Source: Pseudoalteromonas marina (GTDB lineage: Bacteria; Pseudomonadota; Gammaproteobacteria; Enterobacterales; Alteromonadaceae). From it: a stretch of DNA of 64,000 nucleotides. Made by a program: the position numbers and the translations under genes. Where the stretch lies: the NCBI RefSeq assembly GCF_000238335.3, contig NZ_AHCB03000010.1, positions 124,001 to 188,000 of the forward strand. The letters are read 5' to 3'. The notes beneath the pieces are model-generated. The model was given only the letters and a program-made list of their open reading frames with translations. It was not told the origin of the DNA and did no database searches. Positions within the stretch are counted from its first letter, which is position 1. Each line of letters begins with the position of its first letter. Shown here piece by piece: positions 26,252 through 35,923 of the stretch.

Positions 26252-28288
26252 TTAAAGTGCTTTAAAGCGGATGGCAGTGCCGCCGCTGGTGGCAAGTGTT
26301 AGTGTTAGCTTGTCGTTTGCGGTCACCATGCGTTTTTCGATGTTTAAATCGTACGGGTTGTTTTTCCATTCGGCGTTTTTACCGTCTTGGTATATATGCG
26401 CTTCAAACTTTTTACCTTTTTCTAAAAAGTCGAGTTTTACTTCAATAGTGCGGGCTTTTTCGTCAGTGACTGCACCTAAGTACCAATCGTTTCCTGAGTA
26501 TTTATCGCGTTTTCGTTCTTTACGAGCGAATATAATAAAGTCGCCCACCTCGCCATCTAGCGCAATACTCTGCTGCCAATCGGTTGGTACATCTTGAATA
26601 AATTGAAATGCATCAGGTTTAGCTAAATAGTTTTTAGGTAGGTCGGCGGCCATTTGAATCGGGCTATACAGTACAACATACAACGCAAGTTGCTTGGCTA
26701 GTGTTGTTTGCGGGCGGTTTGTATCATCGCCTAAGCCATTAAAGCCCATATCAAATATACCGGGGGTAAAGTCCATTGGCCCTGCCAGCATGCGGGTAAA
26801 CGCAAGCATAGAGATATGCTCTGGCGGGTTAGGCGGTGTGCCCCATGCATTAAACTCTTGCCCACGTGCGCCTTCGCGCGCAATCCAGTTGGGGTAGGTA
26901 CGGCGCAGGCCAGTGTCTTTTATAGGTTCGTGAGTGTTAATACTAATTTTATGTTTAGCAGCGAGCTTTACGTTATAAAGATATTCGTTAACCATAAATT
27001 GGCCGTCGTGCCACTCATGGCGGGCAATGCCGTTTTCATCTATGCGTTTTATGTTACCGCCATCGGCCACATAGCCCGTTTTAACTTGGCTTACGTTTGA
27101 CTTTTCGTATAGGGCAAAGGCATCTTCCATTTGATTGCGATAGTTAGTTACATTGCCCGAGGTTTCGTGGTGGCCAATTAACTGCACCCCTTTTTGCTTA
27201 CCGTAGCGAGTAAGCTCCTCAATATCAAAGTCGTCGTAGGGTTGTGTAAAGCTAAACACATCGCCATTAAAAAACCAGTCGCCATCCCAGCCTATGTTCC
27301 ACCCTTCTACTAACACGCCGTCAAAGCCATATTCTGCGGCAAAGTCCATGTAGTATTTGGTTGTTTGAGTTGTAGCACCGTGTTTTTCACCACTGCCCCA
27401 TGTTTGCGTATTTATGTGCATACCCCACCAAATACCGACGTATTTACCCGGTTTTACCCACGAAACATCACCTAATTTATTTGGCTCATTAAGGTTTAAA
27501 ATAATATCGGAGTTAATCAGGTCGACCGCTTTGCTGCCTATTTGAATAGTACGCCACGGCGTATTAAATGCGCCTTGTTTTTTAACTGCAATGCCGTCAG
27601 ACCATGGTGTTAAATCGGCTTGAAAAACACCTGGTCGACGCTGGTTAAGGGTCATACCTGCATAATCGACAAGGGCTGCTTCGTGAATGCTAACGTGTAC
27701 GCCCTCTTTATTTTTAAATGTAAAAGGGGTGTGTACTAAGGGCGCGTCGTTAACTGGGGTGGTGTTATAAACATATTCGTAACGGTTCCAGCCTCGGGCT
27801 GGGATCCACCACGCTGTTGCACTTTGGCTGTCGGCAATGGCAAATTCGGTAAGTTCTTTTGTGATTTCTATATTTTCAAAACCGGGTTGTTTAGGTATTT
27901 CGTACCTAAACCCTATACCGTTGTTAAACGCTCTAAATTTAACGGTAAATACGCCGCCTTGTGGTTTTTTAAATGTAACAGCAACTTCGTTATGGCTGTC
28001 TGTAACGGTTTGTCGCTCGCCCCAGGGCTGCTGCCACTGGGTGTTTTGTGTGTTTTGTTGTGTGTGGGTTATTTTAAAACCTTCGCTAAAAGGGGCTTGT
28101 TGTTTAAATTTAAAACCAAGCGCGGAGCTATTAATAACCGGTTTGTTTTTAAAGTCGATTGAATAGCTTGGGGTCGTTAATTCGTCAGAAATAGTTATTT
28201 TAATATTGCCGTTGGGCGATTGTAATGTGGCTGTTTGTGCAAAACAGCTGCCCGAAAAAGCGAAAAGCAAAAGTGCTGATGTTCTCAT
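26252..28288 (-). CDS. Glycoside hydrolase family 97 protein (probable alpha-glucosidase)
   Basis: An exported glycosidase of 678 aa with signal peptide MRTSALLLFAFSGSCFA. It has the GH97 three-part layout: an N-terminal beta-sandwich (about 20-280, with TPSYSIDFKNKPV and PARGWNRYEY); a TIM barrel (about 285-570, with GVLVEGWNIGWDGDW, SINTHEPIKDTG and the REGARGQEFNAW block); and a C-terminal beta domain. Family members hydrolyse alpha-glucosides (SusB-like, inverting) or alpha-galactosides (retaining). The Glu in THEP and GQEFNAW favours the SusB-like type, though I cannot be certain. It is monocistronic, with a LacI-type palindrome about 70 bp upstream shared with the TonB receptor/pullulanase locus. 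Confidence 0.9.
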   Translation of the reverse strand: MRTSALLLFAFSGSCFAQTATLQSPNGNIKITISDELTTPSYSIDFKNKPVINSSALGFKFKQQAPFSEGFKITHTQQNTQNTQWQQPWGERQTVTDSHNEVAVTFKKPQGGVFTVKFRAFNNGIGFRYEIPKQPGFENIEITKELTEFAIADSQSATAWWIPARGWNRYEYVYNTTPVNDAPLVHTPFTFKNKEGVHVSIHEAALVDYAGMTLNQRRPGVFQADLTPWSDGIAVKKQGAFNTPWRTIQIGSKAVDLINSDIILNLNEPNKLGDVSWVKPGKYVGIWWGMHINTQTWGSGEKHGATTQTTKYYMDFAAEYGFDGVLVEGWNIGWDGDWFFNGDVFSFTQPYDDFDIEELTRYGKQKGVQLIGHHETSGNVTNYRNQMEDAFALYEKSNVSQVKTGYVADGGNIKRIDENGIARHEWHDGQFMVNEYLYNVKLAAKHKISINTHEPIKDTGLRRTYPNWIAREGARGQEFNAWGTPPNPPEHISMLAFTRMLAGPMDFTPGIFDMGFNGLGDDTNRPQTTLAKQLALYVVLYSPIQMAADLPKNYLAKPDAFQFIQDVPTDWQQSIALDGEVGDFIIFARKERKRDKYSGNDWYLGAVTDEKARTIEVKLDFLEKGKKFEAHIYQDGKNAEWKNNPYDLNIEKRMVTANDKLTLTLATSGGTAIRFKAL

Positions 28289-28356
28289 TTAAGAGATCCT
28301 TACTGTGTCAGTGTGACTTGTCAGAATAAAGGCTGTTGTTAACAAATACGAATATC

Positions 28357-28370
28357 TACATACGTATTCA
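28357..28370. promoter_or_regulatory. Putative LacI-family (MalR-like) operator
   Basis: TACATACGTATTCA, an imperfect palindrome around the central CG, matches TGCATACGTATTCA at 43157 in 12 of 14 bases. It lies 69 bp upstream of the GH97 start and 78 bp upstream of the divergent cupredoxin gene, so it could act on either. Confidence 0.55.
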
Positions 28371-28447
28371 TTTATCAATAAAATAGAAAGAAATAAGTAA
28401 CATAATGGGTCTATACTGTAAATAATTTGAAAAATAAGAATAGTAAG

Positions 28448-29077
28448 ATGATGTTCAAATATTTAACGTTAATTATTGTCATGTTATTAACTTGGCAGGT
28501 ACAAGCGGTTTCTATCACGGTTAACAATAATAAAAACGAGCCTATGGCTAATGCCGTGGTGTGGCTGACTTCTGAGGTGCTTTCTAGTGACCCCAGCCAA
28601 GCAGATACACTTTATTCTATGGTGCAAAAAGATAGGGAGTTTACGCCGCGCATTTTAGTTGTACCACAAAATGCAAAAGTGGAATTTCCAAACGCCGATT
28701 CAATTTTGCATCATGTGTATTCGTTTTCTGAGGCAAAAACGTTTGAATTAAAGTTATATAAGGAACAACCCAAGGCGCCATTAGTGTTTGATCAAACCGG
28801 TGTTGTTGAGTTGGGATGTAACATTCATGACTGGATGCTTGGTTATATTGTGGTTGTTGATAGCCCTATTTTTGATATTACCGATAACAGCGGACATGTA
28901 AATTTAACCGTAGAGCCAGGTGAGTACACCCTTAATGTTTGGCATTCAGGGTTTGGCGATATAAGTCATGTTGAGTCTAAAAAAGTAACCATAGGGCAAG
29001 CTCCATTTATATATAAAATTAAACAAGCGATAACTGAGCAGTTTGATTTTGCTACGGATGAATTTGATGACTATTAA
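28448..29077 (+). CDS. Exported cupredoxin-like (methylamine-utilisation type) copper protein
   Basis: About 209 aa. Starting at ATG 28448 gives a signal peptide (MMFKYLTLIIVMLLTWQVQA). A TTG 21 bp upstream is the only longer option and has no better site. The mature protein has a cupredoxin-like domain: VPQNAKVEFPNADSILHHVYSFS carries the first copper histidine, and ELGCNIHDWMLGY carries the Cys, His and Met ligands (C-x2-H-x2-M). The C-terminal part, about 65 residues, looks like a carboxypeptidase-regulatory-like beta sandwich (VEPGEYTLNVWH). It is expected to be periplasmic. The stop overlaps the next gene, an outer-membrane-type protein, and a chemoreceptor follows. The role is probably metal or redox sensing, by inference. 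Confidence 0.8.
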   Translation: MMFKYLTLIIVMLLTWQVQAVSITVNNNKNEPMANAVVWLTSEVLSSDPSQADTLYSMVQKDREFTPRILVVPQNAKVEFPNADSILHHVYSFSEAKTFELKLYKEQPKAPLVFDQTGVVELGCNIHDWMLGYIVVVDSPIFDITDNSGHVNLTVEPGEYTLNVWHSGFGDISHVESKKVTIGQAPFIYKIKQAITEQFDFATDEFDDY

Positions 29078-30299
29078 CCACATGCTTAAATGTGCGGTTG
29101 TTAGTAGTGTGCTTTTATTTAGCGCGTCAATCAGTGCACAGGTTAAAGGGCTGCTACAAGTGCGTGCAGTTCAAGGTGATACGCTAAAAAGTTTTCAAGA
29201 AGGAGGCACCGGCTTATACCGACACGATGCTAAAAACGATGGGGTTTTATTATCGCAAGGTATTATTGACGTGCGCGCCGATTTAGCAACAAGTTGGTCT
29301 GCTCATGGGGTGTTAAACGTTAATCAGGACCCTGATGTAGGTTTAGGTTTAACACAAGCCTATTTTACATATAAACCATTAACTAGTAGCGCTTATAAGT
29401 GGCATGTACGAGTGGGTGGGTTTTATCCGCTAATGTCGTTAGAGAACCCAGATATTGGCTGGACATCTCCTTACAACTATACCAATTCAGCAATTAATAG
29501 CTGGATAGGTGAAGAGCTTAGAACCGTTGGCGCAGAGGTAACAATAAAACGCCCCGCTAAACGTTTTAACAGCCCGCATAGTTTTAGTTTAGTGGGTGCA
29601 ACATTTAAAGGTAACGACCCTACAGGCACGTTACTATCTTGGCGTGGCTTTGCCATGCACGACAGGCAAACTACATTTAACGAAGGTATTAGGTTTGCAC
29701 CCGTTGCAGCACTTAGCGAATATGTATTGCGTTGGCAGGCAAATCAGGTTTTACCATTTGAAGAAGTTGATGGACGCTTTGGTTATTACCTTGGTGTTCA
29801 CTGGGATTATTTAAAACAATCACAATTTAGAGTTTATTATTACGACAATAATGGCGATCCAACTAAACTGAACATTAGCTCAGGGCAATATGCATGGAAT
29901 ACACGTTTTACCAGTGCTGCATGGTTATATAAATTTAATAATAAAACGCGTTTTATAACACAGGTACTAAGCGGTAAAACCGAAATGGGGCATAGCAAAT
30001 TAATAGATAACGACTTTTACAGCCATTATTTAATGCTAAGCCATAAAGAGGGTCAGCATAGAGTATCGTTGCGGTACGATTACTTTAAAGTAACCGATAA
30101 CGACACGACGGTATTTGACCCAAATGCAAGCAATGGCGAAGGGGTAACAGCCTCTTGGCGTTACGCGTTTAGCAAACATGGTCAAATTGGTATTGAAGGC
30201 TCAGCACTAAAAAGTTTTGTAGACAATAGAGCTGCAATGGGGCTGCAGCAGCGAGCTTCGCAGCAGCAAGTAATGATTAACACGCAATGGAAGTTTTAG
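29067..30299 (+). CDS. Outer-membrane beta-barrel-like protein (porin-like, hypothetical)
   Basis: About 410 aa. The ATG at 29067 overlaps the previous stop by 11 bp; ATG 29058 or 29082 are alternatives. A signal peptide follows (CAVVSSVLLFSASISAQ). The mature part has alternating polar/hydrophobic aromatic strands (for example AYKWHVRVGGFYP, SQFRVYYYDNNGD, HRVSLRYDYFKV) and ends in QWKF, a C-terminal aromatic typical of outer-membrane barrels. I cannot name the family. It is translationally coupled to the cupredoxin gene and precedes the chemoreceptor by 69 bp without a terminator. Confidence 0.72.
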   Translation: MTINHMLKCAVVSSVLLFSASISAQVKGLLQVRAVQGDTLKSFQEGGTGLYRHDAKNDGVLLSQGIIDVRADLATSWSAHGVLNVNQDPDVGLGLTQAYFTYKPLTSSAYKWHVRVGGFYPLMSLENPDIGWTSPYNYTNSAINSWIGEELRTVGAEVTIKRPAKRFNSPHSFSLVGATFKGNDPTGTLLSWRGFAMHDRQTTFNEGIRFAPVAALSEYVLRWQANQVLPFEEVDGRFGYYLGVHWDYLKQSQFRVYYYDNNGDPTKLNISSGQYAWNTRFTSAAWLYKFNNKTRFITQVLSGKTEMGHSKLIDNDFYSHYLMLSHKEGQHRVSLRYDYFKVTDNDTTVFDPNASNGEGVTASWRYAFSKHGQIGIEGSALKSFVDNRAAMGLQQRASQQQVMINTQWKF

Positions 30300-30368
30300 G
30301 TTTTATCAACCTACTGCAATTTTAGGTTTAATTTGTAAGAGGCGTTTAGGGCCTTGTAGGGTGATAAA

Positions 30369-31970
30369 ATGAATTTGCATAGTATTCGCGTTAAAGTGTC
30401 GTTTCCGATAGTTGTTTTAGGACTTGCCATACTCTCGTTAATTGTGGGGTATACCTATTTAATAACCTTACAAAAAAATGCACTTGATGTGCAGTCTGAA
30501 AAATTTATTAAGGCGTTGTCTCTTGCTTTAAACGCAGACCGCGACCTATACCAAGCTAAAGTGGCCGAATTAAATTTAGTAACTCATTCAAAAAATACAG
30601 AAAAGTACCAGGCAGAGCACGAAGAAAATGCAATGCAAGTTACTGATAAAATTAATCAGTATTTATCTTTAATGAAAGATTACCCCAGTATAGCTAAAGA
30701 GCTAAATGGCTTTGAAAACGACTTTAATGCTTGGCTTGCAGCGTCAAAAAGCTACATGGCTGATAAAAATAGCCAAGCTAAACAAAAGAATTCAGAGCAA
30801 GCATTTGCCACTTTAAGGATTAGGCTTGATAAAGCCGGTGAGCTGGCTGAAAAAACCTCGGAGCAAGAAATCATCACGCTTTCATCCAATATCATTTCAA
30901 CAAAAATGATGATGCTGACAGTGGTTGCTATTATTTTAATTGCAGCGAGTTGGTTTAGTTACAGTGTGCCTAAACAACTTACTCGCCAAATTAATTATGT
31001 AACTAAGCGAATTAGTGATATTGCCTCAGGAGATGGCGATTTAACTGGCCGAATACAAGTAACGTCTAAAGATGAGTTTTCTGACTTAGCCACCGAATTT
31101 AATACTTTTTTAGATAACTTACAGCAATTAATACGCGATATATTAGAGCAATCTAAAGAGTTAAATGGTTTAGGTGTTGAGCTTAGCAAAGTGGCTACCC
31201 AAAATAACAGTGTAAACCAAGCCTTGGGACAAGCGTCGGAATCTATTGTAAGCGCAGTACATGAAATGAGCACTGCTAGCAAGGAGGTTGCAGGGGTTGC
31301 ACAGCAGTCATCAAGCGAAGCCGATAATTCGTTAAAACTAGCGCAACAAGGGCTTAGTGCGGTGGCTAATTCTAGTTCGCGAATTACCTCTCTCTCTAGC
31401 AACATGGAGCAAGCTATGGCGCGCTCTACTGAGCTGCAACAAAGCTCTGACAACATCGCAAAAGTCCTTGAGGTGATTCGTGCCATAGCAGAACAAACAA
31501 ACTTATTAGCACTTAATGCAGCAATAGAGGCGGCACGTGCTGGCGAATACGGGCGAGGCTTTGCGGTTGTGGCTGACGAAGTAAGAACGCTTGCTACGCG
31601 CACACAAGATAGTACCAACGATATTCAACAAATGATTGAGTTGTTTGCATCGAGTGTATCGCAGTCGATTAATGCCATAGGTGAGAGTAAGCAATTTGCA
31701 GATGATGCTGTGGAGTCGTTTTCGCAAACTAACGATATACTCAATGCTATGCAAAGTTCATCTACTAAAGTAAACGATATGGCTATGCAAACTGCGCAAG
31801 CTACCGAAGAGCAAACAACGGTTTCTGATGAAATAAGCCATAACTTATCATCACTTAACGATCAAACCTTAGAGGGTGGGTCGCTTGCGCGCACAACGCA
31901 AGATGTATCAAATAAAATGGAGCAGTTAACAGACGAGCTAAATCGATTAGTTAACCGGTTTAAGGTTTAA
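30369..31970 (+). CDS. Methyl-accepting chemotaxis protein
   Basis: A transmembrane chemoreceptor of 533 aa. TM1 is at about 10-30. The periplasmic region (about 31-178) is helical and lacks an obvious PAS/dCache fold, so it is probably a four-helix bundle. TM2 is at about 179-197. A HAMP domain follows ([26 protein letters not shown]). The cytoplasmic coiled coil has the hairpin tip [35 protein letters not shown]. No CheR-tethering pentapeptide is at the C-terminus. AGGGTG precedes the ATG. Position suggests it reports on the two exported proteins upstream. A bidirectional terminator follows. Confidence 0.94.
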   Translation: MNLHSIRVKVSFPIVVLGLAILSLIVGYTYLITLQKNALDVQSEKFIKALSLALNADRDLYQAKVAELNLVTHSKNTEKYQAEHEENAMQVTDKINQYLSLMKDYPSIAKELNGFENDFNAWLAASKSYMADKNSQAKQKNSEQAFATLRIRLDKAGELAEKTSEQEIITLSSNIISTKMMMLTVVAIILIAASWFSYSVPKQLTRQINYVTKRISDIASGDGDLTGRIQVTSKDEFSDLATEFNTFLDNLQQLIRDILEQSKELNGLGVELSKVATQNNSVNQALGQASESIVSAVHEMSTASKEVAGVAQQSSSEADNSLKLAQQGLSAVANSSSRITSLSSNMEQAMARSTELQQSSDNIAKVLEVIRAIAEQTNLLALNAAIEAARAGEYGRGFAVVADEVRTLATRTQDSTNDIQQMIELFASSVSQSINAIGESKQFADDAVESFSQTNDILNAMQSSSTKVNDMAMQTAQATEEQTTVSDEISHNLSSLNDQTLEGGSLARTTQDVSNKMEQLTDELNRLVNRFKV

Positions 31971-31978
31971 CGTAACAA

Positions 31979-32003
31979 AAAGGGAGCGTGTAGAGCTCCC
32001 TTT
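31979..32003. terminator. Bidirectional terminator between MCP gene and speE
   Basis: Stem AAAGGGAGC / GCTCCCTTT with a 7-base loop and A/T runs on both sides, placed between convergent genes. Confidence 0.85.
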
Positions 32004-32021
32004 GTAGAATATTAACACTTA

Positions 32022-32885
32022 TTATTTTTTATCAAACGCGCGTTTCATAAAGTTAGGTGTTGCTAAAGCGCCATGGTGAATACCACTGTTGTAGTATTCA
32101 CTTTGCGTTGCAACGTGTGCTGCGCCGTCTTCTCTAAAACCATTAAATGCTTCAGACTTACGAGCAAGTGTTACCGACCATAAACCACTTGGGTAAATAG
32201 GCTGAGGGAATGGCAATGTTTGTAAATCGTTAAAACCCACGCTTAACATCGCTTCACGCATTTCAACCAGTAGTGGCATATGCATAAGTGGCGATTCGCT
32301 TTGTTGCACTAAAATACCGCCAGGGCGAAGTGCGTTTAAGCAGCTAGTGTAAAATGCATGGTTAAATAAACCTTCACCTGGGCCTACTGGGTCGGTGCCA
32401 TCAACAATAACAACGTCGATAGACTCGCCAGCTGCTTCGCGCATGTACTTAATGCCATCGTCAAACATAACTGTAGCGCGTGCATCGTTATTAGACTCGC
32501 ATAGCTCTGGGAAATATTTTAACGACATTTGCGTGACTACTTCGTCTATGTCAATTTGCGTTACGCTTTCTACGCCAGGGTGTTTTAATACTTCACGTAA
32601 CGTGCCGCAGTCGCCGCCGCCAATAATAACCACATTTTTAGGATTTGGGTGTGCTAAAAGTGCAGGGTGGCTGATCATTTCATGATAAAAAAAGTTTTCG
32701 CGGGTTGATACCATGGTACAACCGTCGATGATCATTAAATTACCAAAGTCTGTGGTTTCGAACATTTCTACTTTTTGAAAAGGAGACTGTTTTTCATCTA
32801 ACTTTTTGTTAATGCGTAATGAAAATGCGCTGCCGTCGCGGTCGCTAATTTCAGTAAACCACTTACTTTGATCTAAGTTTGCCAT
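32022..32885 (-). CDS. speE: Spermidine synthase (polyamine aminopropyltransferase)
   Basis: It transfers aminopropyl from decarboxylated S-adenosylmethionine to putrescine. From the ATG at 32885 it is 287 aa, the family's length; upstream in-frame codons lack a normal start. It has the Rossmann methyltransferase-like core with VVIIGGGDCGTLREVLKH (nucleotide loop), the acidic DIDEVV and the catalytic DGTDPVGPGEGLF. It is divergent from speA, so both polyamine steps are paired. A speD gene is not in the window. Confidence 0.95.
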   Translation of the reverse strand: MANLDQSKWFTEISDRDGSAFSLRINKKLDEKQSPFQKVEMFETTDFGNLMIIDGCTMVSTRENFFYHEMISHPALLAHPNPKNVVIIGGGDCGTLREVLKHPGVESVTQIDIDEVVTQMSLKYFPELCESNNDARATVMFDDGIKYMREAAGESIDVVIVDGTDPVGPGEGLFNHAFYTSCLNALRPGGILVQQSESPLMHMPLLVEMREAMLSVGFNDLQTLPFPQPIYPSGLWSVTLARKSEAFNGFREDGAAHVATQSEYYNSGIHHGALATPNFMKRAFDKK

Positions 32886-33082
32886 AGTTGCTGATACACT
32901 TTTTAGGTTAAGGTAAAAAAAGGGCAATTCTGCCAGTGCTTGGCGGTTTGCTCAATGACATTTTAACTGATTTAGCGAATAAAGTTAGTGAGGAGTGAGT
33001 GAAAGTTCAATTTTTGTTAGCCTAGGGGATAGCGACGTATTAAAATGCGCCTTTATACCTAATTGACTAAAGAAGAGTTGCC

Positions 33083-34963
33083 ATGACCTGGGGTTTAGAA
33101 ACAGCACGTGCTACTTATAATGTTGCTCATTGGAGTGATGGCTATTTTGATATCAATGCACAAGGCGAATTGGTTGCCTACCCCGACGGCGATCAAAGTA
33201 AAGCCGCAATCTCTTTAACAGACTTAACAGAGCAATTTAAACAGCAAGGGCTAACATTGCCTGTTTTAGTGCGCTTTACCGACATTTTAAAAAATCGTGT
33301 AGATACGCTTACTAATGCTTTTACTAAAGCGCGCAGTAGCCGCGAATATAATGGCAAATACACCTGTGTTTATCCTATTAAAGTAAATCAGCAGCGCTCT
33401 GTGGTGAGTAAGTTATTGGCGCACCCAAGTGGTTTAGTTGGTCTTGAAGCGGGTTCAAAACCTGAGCTAATGGCTATTTTAGGTGTGGCAAAAGAGCCAA
33501 TTACCATTGTATGTAACGGCTACAAAGACAGCGAATTTTTACGTTTAGCGTGCATTGGTCAGGCCATGGGGCACAGCGTAAAAATAGTGGTCGAAAAGCT
33601 ATCAGAGCTAACCACCTTACTTGAAGAAATAGATAACTTAGGCATAGAGCCTGCAATTGGTATTCGCATACGCTTAAATTCGGTGGGTAAAGGTAAGTGG
33701 CAAAATACCGGTGGCGAAAAAGGTAAGTTTGGTTTAACTGCAGGGCAAGTATTAAGTGCAGTAGAAGTACTTAAAAAACACAATAAATTACACTTAATGC
33801 AAATGGTGCATTTTCATATTGGCTCTCAAATTGCCAATATTCGTGATATACACCGCGCACTTCGTGAGTGTGCGCGTCACTTTGCAGAGTTAACGCAACT
33901 AGGCGTACCACTGAATACGGTTGATGTAGGTGGCGGTTTAGGCGTTGATTATGAAGGGTCGGGCTCTCGCAGTGCGTGCTCAATGAACTACACAGTGGAA
34001 GAGTACGCCCGTAACGTAGTCAATGCGTTTGCGGAAGTTTGCGACCAACACGATTTAACCCATCCAGCTATTATTACCGAGTCAGGCCGTGCTTTAACCG
34101 CCCATCATGCGGTACTCATTACCGATGTGATTGACGTTGAAAAAGCACCTAATCATTTAAACCCTGAACCACCGCTTGAAAACAGCGTGTTAGTGCTTGA
34201 TGAAATGTGGCAATGTTTACAGCGTTTGAATCCGCGTATGGCGCTCGAAATTTATCACGACGCGATGCACTTATTTAGCGAAGCACACGATCAGTACGTA
34301 CACGGTTTAGTAAGCATGCTAGAGTGGGCGAAAATAGAGCAGCTTTATTTTACTATTTTACACCGCGTGCGTGCGTCGCTTAGTAATAACGCCCGCGCAC
34401 ACCGAGAAGTACTCGACGATCTAAATGAAAAATTAGCCGATAAACTGTTTGTTAATTTTTCACTGTTTCAGTCGTTACCTGATGTGTGGGGCATACAGCA
34501 GTTGTTTCCGGTTATGCCAATCGAAAACTTAACGCAACCGCTTACTCAGCGCGCCATTATTCAAGATATTACTTGTGACTCGGATGGGCAAATTCGCGAA
34601 TACGTTGAAGGTGCAGGTATTGAAACCAGCTTGCCAATTCCTGAATATAAGCATGGCGAACAATACCACCTTGCTATGTTTATGGTGGGCGCGTATCAAG
34701 AAATATTAGGCGATTTACATAACCTATTTGGTGATACCGATTCAGTGCATGTTGAGCTAAACGACGACGGCTATGTATTAACCAATGCCATAAAAGGTGA
34801 TAGCGTTAAGGATGTATTAAAGTTTGTTGATTACGATAGCGCTATTTTAGCCGAAAATTTTGCTTATCAAATTAATAAACTAGATGCCTCAGAGCAGTGT
34901 AAAGCGGGTTATTTAGCCGAGCTCAATGCGGGCCTTGAAGGTTATACCTATTTTGAAGATTAA
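33083..34963 (+). CDS. speA: Biosynthetic arginine decarboxylase SpeA
   Basis: A PLP enzyme making agmatine from arginine, the first step of the agmatine route to putrescine. The 626-aa, fold-III decarboxylase has the PLP lysine K100 in VYPIKVNQQ, the phosphate-binding DVGGGLGVDYEGSGS, and the C-terminal active-site cysteine motif ITCDSDG. GVKVNQQ-type spacing and length match the family. A good ribosome site (AGAAGAG) precedes the ATG. It is divergent from speE across about 200 bp that show no obvious gene. The acyltransferase genes follow after 57 bp. Confidence 0.96.
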   Translation: MTWGLETARATYNVAHWSDGYFDINAQGELVAYPDGDQSKAAISLTDLTEQFKQQGLTLPVLVRFTDILKNRVDTLTNAFTKARSSREYNGKYTCVYPIKVNQQRSVVSKLLAHPSGLVGLEAGSKPELMAILGVAKEPITIVCNGYKDSEFLRLACIGQAMGHSVKIVVEKLSELTTLLEEIDNLGIEPAIGIRIRLNSVGKGKWQNTGGEKGKFGLTAGQVLSAVEVLKKHNKLHLMQMVHFHIGSQIANIRDIHRALRECARHFAELTQLGVPLNTVDVGGGLGVDYEGSGSRSACSMNYTVEEYARNVVNAFAEVCDQHDLTHPAIITESGRALTAHHAVLITDVIDVEKAPNHLNPEPPLENSVLVLDEMWQCLQRLNPRMALEIYHDAMHLFSEAHDQYVHGLVSMLEWAKIEQLYFTILHRVRASLSNNARAHREVLDDLNEKLADKLFVNFSLFQSLPDVWGIQQLFPVMPIENLTQPLTQRAIIQDITCDSDGQIREYVEGAGIETSLPIPEYKHGEQYHLAMFMVGAYQEILGDLHNLFGDTDSVHVELNDDGYVLTNAIKGDSVKDVLKFVDYDSAILAENFAYQINKLDASEQCKAGYLAELNAGLEGYTYFED

Positions 34964-35020
34964 TTTTTAAGTATAAATGCGCAGTGTTTGCTGCTGCGCA
35001 CCGGTAAAGGAATAGAAGTA

Positions 35021-35905
35021 ATGTCAGTTATTCGTAGTGTTTTTAGTCTTATTTTTTATGCATTAAACACACTTTTTTGGTTTATACCTATTTTTATATG
35101 TGGCTTGTTAAAGCTTATTCCTATTAAACCATTACAAAAGTTATTGAGCTGGATTGCTAAACAGTGCGCCACTATTTGGGTGTCGTTTAATACCTTAAAC
35201 CAGCGGCTGTTTACACCAACAAAACTTAACGTGACGGGCTTGGATTCTCTGAAACTAAAAGATTGGTATTTGGTGATTGCCAATCATCAAAGCTGGGTAG
35301 ACATTTTAGTATTACAGCGTGTATTTAATCGCAAAATTCCGTTTTTAAATTTCTTTTTAAAGAAAGAGCTTATTTATGTGCCTATTTTGGGCTTATGTTG
35401 GTGGGCGCTCGACTTTCCATTTATGACGCGCACGAGTAAAAGCCAGCTTAAAAAGAACCCTAAATTACGTGGCAAAGACTTAGAAACAACACGTAAAGCC
35501 TGCGAAAAATTTAAAGAAATGCCTGTAACGGTAGTTAACTTTGTTGAAGGTACGCGCTTTACACAAAGTAAACATGCAAAACAGCAAAGCCCATTTCCGC
35601 ATTTATTAAAACCAAAAGCCGGTGGCATTGCCTTTGTTATGCAAGCAATGGGTGAGCAAATTTCTCAAGTGGTGAATGTTACTTTGCATTACCCTGACGG
35701 TATTCCTACGTTTATGGACTTTGCTGGTGGGAAAGTAAAAAATATTAATATACACGTGGATGTCATGCCAGTAAGTGACGAGCTAATTGGTGATTACACG
35801 GGTGATTCTGAATTTAGAGTTCGTTTTCAAAGCGAGTTAAATCGTTTATGGGAAGAAAAAGAACAAACGTTGCAATCACTTGACGGTCCAATAAGTACAA
35901 AATAA
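35021..35905 (+). CDS. PlsC/YihG-type acyltransferase (first of a tandem pair)
   Basis: A membrane-bound 1-acylglycerol-3-phosphate-type acyltransferase of 294 aa. The ATG at 35021 follows AAGGAA; an upstream TTG extension has no support. TM segments lie in about residues 5-35. The HX4D catalytic motif is NHQSWVD, the acceptor motif is FVEGTRF, and KPKAGGIAF follows. Length and layout match YihG of E. coli, which affects the fatty-acid mix at sn-2. It is 18 bp before a paralogue with the same motifs, then an MscM-type channel, all probably one operon. Confidence 0.88.
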   Translation: MSVIRSVFSLIFYALNTLFWFIPIFICGLLKLIPIKPLQKLLSWIAKQCATIWVSFNTLNQRLFTPTKLNVTGLDSLKLKDWYLVIANHQSWVDILVLQRVFNRKIPFLNFFLKKELIYVPILGLCWWALDFPFMTRTSKSQLKKNPKLRGKDLETTRKACEKFKEMPVTVVNFVEGTRFTQSKHAKQQSPFPHLLKPKAGGIAFVMQAMGEQISQVVNVTLHYPDGIPTFMDFAGGKVKNINIHVDVMPVSDELIGDYTGDSEFRVRFQSELNRLWEEKEQTLQSLDGPISTK

Positions 35906-35923
35906 CACGGTGAGCTTACAGTT

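Larger units (their letters stand above)
26130..26301. repeat. Right copy of the ~172-bp direct repeat
   Basis: It matches 16094-16264 (7 substitutions, one indel). Here the GH97 3' end is functional and the envZ 3' end is a stump. It abuts the transposase remnant with no spacer. Confidence 0.95.

Noticed and set aside
26271..28166. Several open frames on the + strand opposite the GH97 gene
   Set aside because: They are antisense shadows of a clear GH97 gene, without ribosome sites or recognisable products.
30995..31618. 207-aa open frame on the minus strand inside the chemoreceptor gene
   Set aside because: Ser/Ala/Cys-rich composition typical of an antisense shadow of an MCP coiled coil; no ribosome site or family.
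34978..35000. Small hairpin (TGCGCAG/CTGCGCA) between speA and the acyltransferase gene as a terminator
   Set aside because: No T run follows and the spacing suggests read-through; it may be incidental.
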